This document shows, in pieces, positions 60,801 through 64,000 of a stretch of 64,000 nt of DNA. The notes beneath the pieces were generated by a model, which did not search any database, had not been told where the DNA came from, and was given only the letters and a program-made list of their open reading frames with translations. Positions within the stretch are counted from its first letter, which is position 1. Each line of letters begins with the position of its first letter. Source of the DNA: Diadema setosum (lineage: Eukaryota; Echinodermata; Echinoidea; Diadematoida; Diadematidae). Position numbers and translations under genes: made by a program. The DNA is taken from positions 1,849,001-1,913,000 of the forward strand of contig NC_092703.1 of the NCBI RefSeq assembly GCF_964275005.1. Reading direction: 5' to 3'.

Positions 60801-62016
60801 TATAATATGGCTTAATTTGTTCATCTACTGTACTGAAATGGAACACAGTTTGAAACTTGATCATCACGTTATGTGGTGAAGCTACAGCAGAATTAACAAT
60901 AAAGAAATACATCGGAGGAAAATGTGGTGACTAACCACACTTTCCTCATAATCATTTATAACTGCAATACCTCAATATTTGAAGCAAACTCTTTACTTGT
61001 ATATGCCTTGTATGCTATATTCGTTATGATACATGTAATAAAGAAAAACAATCGTGACGATGCCACTTAGGTTCCTTCCTGCTACTCAAATGTACTTTTA
61101 ACTATAACATAAAAATCAAGGTAGCACAGCGAGTTACAACTTGGGTGGGGTTTTTTAGTGAAGCGGAGCAAGCAAGATAATTATACTGCAAACGGAAAAT
61201 GGCGCGAATAGTGGGCTCAACCGATTGAATTGCAAAAGGGATAGGTGTTTCGTTCGAGTGTAAATGCCTATGTTAGGTCTACACTGTTGGTGTGCGAAGT
61301 GCTAATTCTGCATTCATCTTGGTGACAATGGTTGAATAATAGAAAGGGGCTGAGACAGAGAAGCCCGGAACGAGGTAAAAATACCATTCCAGGAAATATG
61401 TCTTTAAAATAAACCCTTCCAAAGATCAGGTCGTGCGTCGACCTCGAGTTCATTGTTCACCGTAATTGTACCAACAGATGCTTGTCTCCGGAAATGACAT
61501 TGCAGTGAGTGGGCTTAGTTTGTTCTTTTAAAATAGCCATCTGTTTTAACCTAAACTTGTTCGTAGCAGTAACAATGCGATGGTATAAAATGGATACATG
61601 CGTTAAATGCATTAGTCAGACATTTTGACTTTAACAGCAAACAATTCCATTTCATGTACATTGCTATAACTCCAAAATATACAAAGAGCATCGATATAAG
61701 CATGGATGTACATGTAGAAAAAAAAAAGTTCATCACTGCACCACATCAAATGTTGCTTCACAATTTGAAAAATACATCGTTATGTGTTTTTTTATCATGT
61801 TAGAGTAACCATCTATTTAAATCCGAGTGCAGTCATGATGCATAATTATCATTATGCAATGCTGATTTGTATTGATTTTTGGTAAGTGCGTGTTTTGATT
61901 TCTCATGTATTTGAATTGAATTGAAAATTTTCTTGTTGGAACTGCAAATGGGGTACTCGAGATTCCTTCTACTTATTATAATAACATTCGAAGTCCAACA
62001 CGTGGAAAATTCTAAG

Positions 62017-62061
<45 letters not shown>
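60801..62061. other. Intergenic DNA, no gene seen
   Basis: AT-rich DNA with a (TA)n tract at about 62020-62059. Short frames only. Confidence 0.5.
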
Positions 62062-62062
<1 letters not shown>

Positions 62063-64000
62063 TAGCAGCACCCGTGGAAATCCACGGGTCTGAGGGGTTT
62101 TATTTTTTTTTTTCTCATAGATACGATTTTGCACATTTTTATTGATGAAATAATTTTTTTTTTCTCATTCTTTCGTTACTTGTGCTCGATCTCTTCTATA
62201 CCCATGACCACCATCCCCCCAACCACACACATACACACACATTTCCACCCCCGCAGTACAAAAACACAAAAAACAAACAAACAAACAAAAAACAAAACAA
62301 AACCCAAAAACAAACATTCAGGTAAAAATTACCAAAAACGCTTATGAGATTCTCCGGAAGTTCTGCCCACAGATTCTTCCCGTCAGAATGGGGAGATACT
62401 ATTGACACTATGACTTTGATATTACCCCCTGCTCTTGCATCCATGCAGGCACCCGAGGGAATCCACGGCTGGTCTCAAGGCCGAGCATTTTTTTTTTTCA
62501 TTCCTATTTCTTTTCCCACGTTATGAGAGAAAAATATAATATTTTTGTTCGTCTTCAATTGCTCCCTCCTTTTTGTTTTTAATCACCAAAACTTGGTTTG
62601 ATAGATCATAGAACCATCCGTTTATCTGCTTCAGACCATACATCATCATTATTATTATCATCTTATCATTCTCATTAGGCCCCTATTGTTATATTGCTAT
62701 TATAATCATTATTGTTATTTGGGGAGGGGAATCATAGTCATTAGGTTTTGTAAGTATTAGGCACCCGTGGGAATCCACGAATCTCAGGGCTTCGTATTTT
62801 TCCTTTGATATTTCTTCAACCACGTTATGAGAGAAGAAATACGCAAAGAATATTTTCGTCTTCATTTGCTCCCTCATTTCTGTTTTCATAATCAAACCTT
62901 GGTTTGATGGATCTAGAACCACCCGTTTATCTCATTGATACTGTTCATTGTTTTTATTATCATAATAAATAGCACTATCAATATTATTGTTATTATTATT
63001 GTTATTGTTATTGTTATTTTGTGGGAGGGGAGATCATAGTCATTCGGTCTTATCATTATTTTATATTATTCATTGACATGGGGATGAATCAAGGGAATTA
63101 AGGAAAATGTTTATCGGTCAAGGATAGTGAATATCTTTTTTCCCCCCGTCATGTCAAGGTTTCTCCACGACTGATAGACGTTTCAAATAGCTTCATTATC
63201 ATTGCTATTTCATTTTAAACATCAAAACAATCCAGTACCTGTTTGTGTCTCTTCCGCCCACTCTTAAGTTATGGATCATAGCACCCCCTCCCCATTCATT
63301 TGCATTGGCCTATTGTATTATTATCATTATTTCAGTGTATTATTGTTATTGTTATTATCATTATTATTATTACTAACATTATTATTATTATTTAGGGGAG
63401 TGGAGAGAGTAGAGTCATAATATAGGGATGATCAACCAAGGGAGGCGGAAATGTTAATTTGTTAAGAATTGTAAAAATCTGTTTCCCCCATTTTTCTGCT
63501 CTTGATAAAAAGTATTTCTGAAGACAGTCCTGCGCAAACTGTCCAAAACTGCTTCCCTGCACTAACATACGTAATCTTGTGCTGAGTAGGACTACTTCAT
63601 ATTATATAGACCCCTAGTGTTTTTGTTACTATTGTGCTGAGAGAAATAAAATATTTTCGTCTTCGTTTGCTCTCTTCTTTTTGTTTTTATCACCAAACCA
63701 TGGTTTGATGGATCATAGAACCACCCGTTTATCTGCTTCAGCCTGTACATTTTTATTAGCATTATAATCATAATCATTAATGTCCTTCTTCTGCTTCAGG
63801 CTGTACATTATTATCATTATTGTTATTATTAGTATTATAACTATCACTATTATTATTGTTATTATTATTATTGCATCATTGTCATATTTGGGGAGGGGGA
63901 GATCATAGTCATTAGGTTTAATAAGTAGGCACCCGTGGGAATCCATGGGTCTCAGGGCCTCGTATTTTTTTCTTTAATATTCTTTTCCCACGTTATGGGA
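62062..64000. repeat. Cluster of degenerate repeats built on CACCCGTGGGAATCCACGGG
   Basis: The phrase CACCCGTGG(A/G)AATCCACG recurs at about 62069, 62451, 62762 and 63931. It is followed each time by GTCTCAGGGC-like sequence, a T-run and CCCACGTTATG(A/G)GA, then TTTTCGTCTTC, ACCAAA.C.TGGTTTGATGGAT and CATAGAACCACCCGTTTATC (about 62600, 62905, 63715). ATT/GTT-rich microsatellite DNA separates the units. Spacing is 311 bp between the second and third heads and irregular elsewhere. The array runs past the window end. Frames inside it are artefacts. Confidence 0.8.

Overview
This is nuclear DNA from an animal, AT-rich, intron-rich and packed with repeats. A marine invertebrate deuterostome fits best, most likely an echinoderm. 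The reasons are a tandem pair of secreted proteinase K-like genes, a gene with three sea-urchin-egg-lectin (SUEL) domains, a lineage-divergent single-exon GPCR, and a repeat load of short foldback (MITE-like) elements with TTAA target duplications, LINE copies and a tRNA-derived SINE. No bacterial, viral or organellar signal was seen. The organism call is inference from gene families; no database was searched. Layout: 1-6077 has no recognisable gene, only small repeats. 6078-7220 (+) is an intact 380-residue rhodopsin-like GPCR. 7221-17748 is intergenic and holds a LINE fragment, G-run repeats, a 1.4-kb array of ~163-bp monomers, a 642-bp foldback element and two further inverted-repeat elements. 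17749-30142 (-) is a complete nine-exon subtilase gene (417 aa, called B). 30143-39897 is intergenic and repeat-rich. 39898-46506 (-) is a second complete nine-exon subtilase gene (462 aa, called A). 49662-50097 (-) is a tRNA-derived SINE. 50322-53117 (+) is the triple-SUEL lectin gene. 54720-59125 (-) is a near full-length but decayed LINE, interrupted by a 1.4-kb terminal-inverted-repeat DNA transposon that carries a decayed SAP-domain gene. 59594-64000 holds a 120-bp tandem duplication, a hAT-like MITE and a repeat cluster that runs off the window. The two protease genes share exon count, all eight intron phases, a 50-bp first coding exon and the full Asp/His/Asn/Ser catalytic set, so they are an old tandem duplication. 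They differ most in the propeptide, where A carries a Ser-Gly-Ser-Asp repeat encoded by a 12-bp minisatellite. Proteases and lectin all begin with hydrophobic leaders and are probably secreted (digestive, coelomic or egg/embryo roles are possible but not shown by the sequence). The most unusual items are the SAP-gene transposon inside the LINE, the Ser-Gly-Ser-Asp propeptide, the GPCR lacking the usual Asp2.50 and D/ERY residues, and a four-copy TTAA foldback family, two copies of which sit about 40 bp downstream of splice donors in protease gene B.
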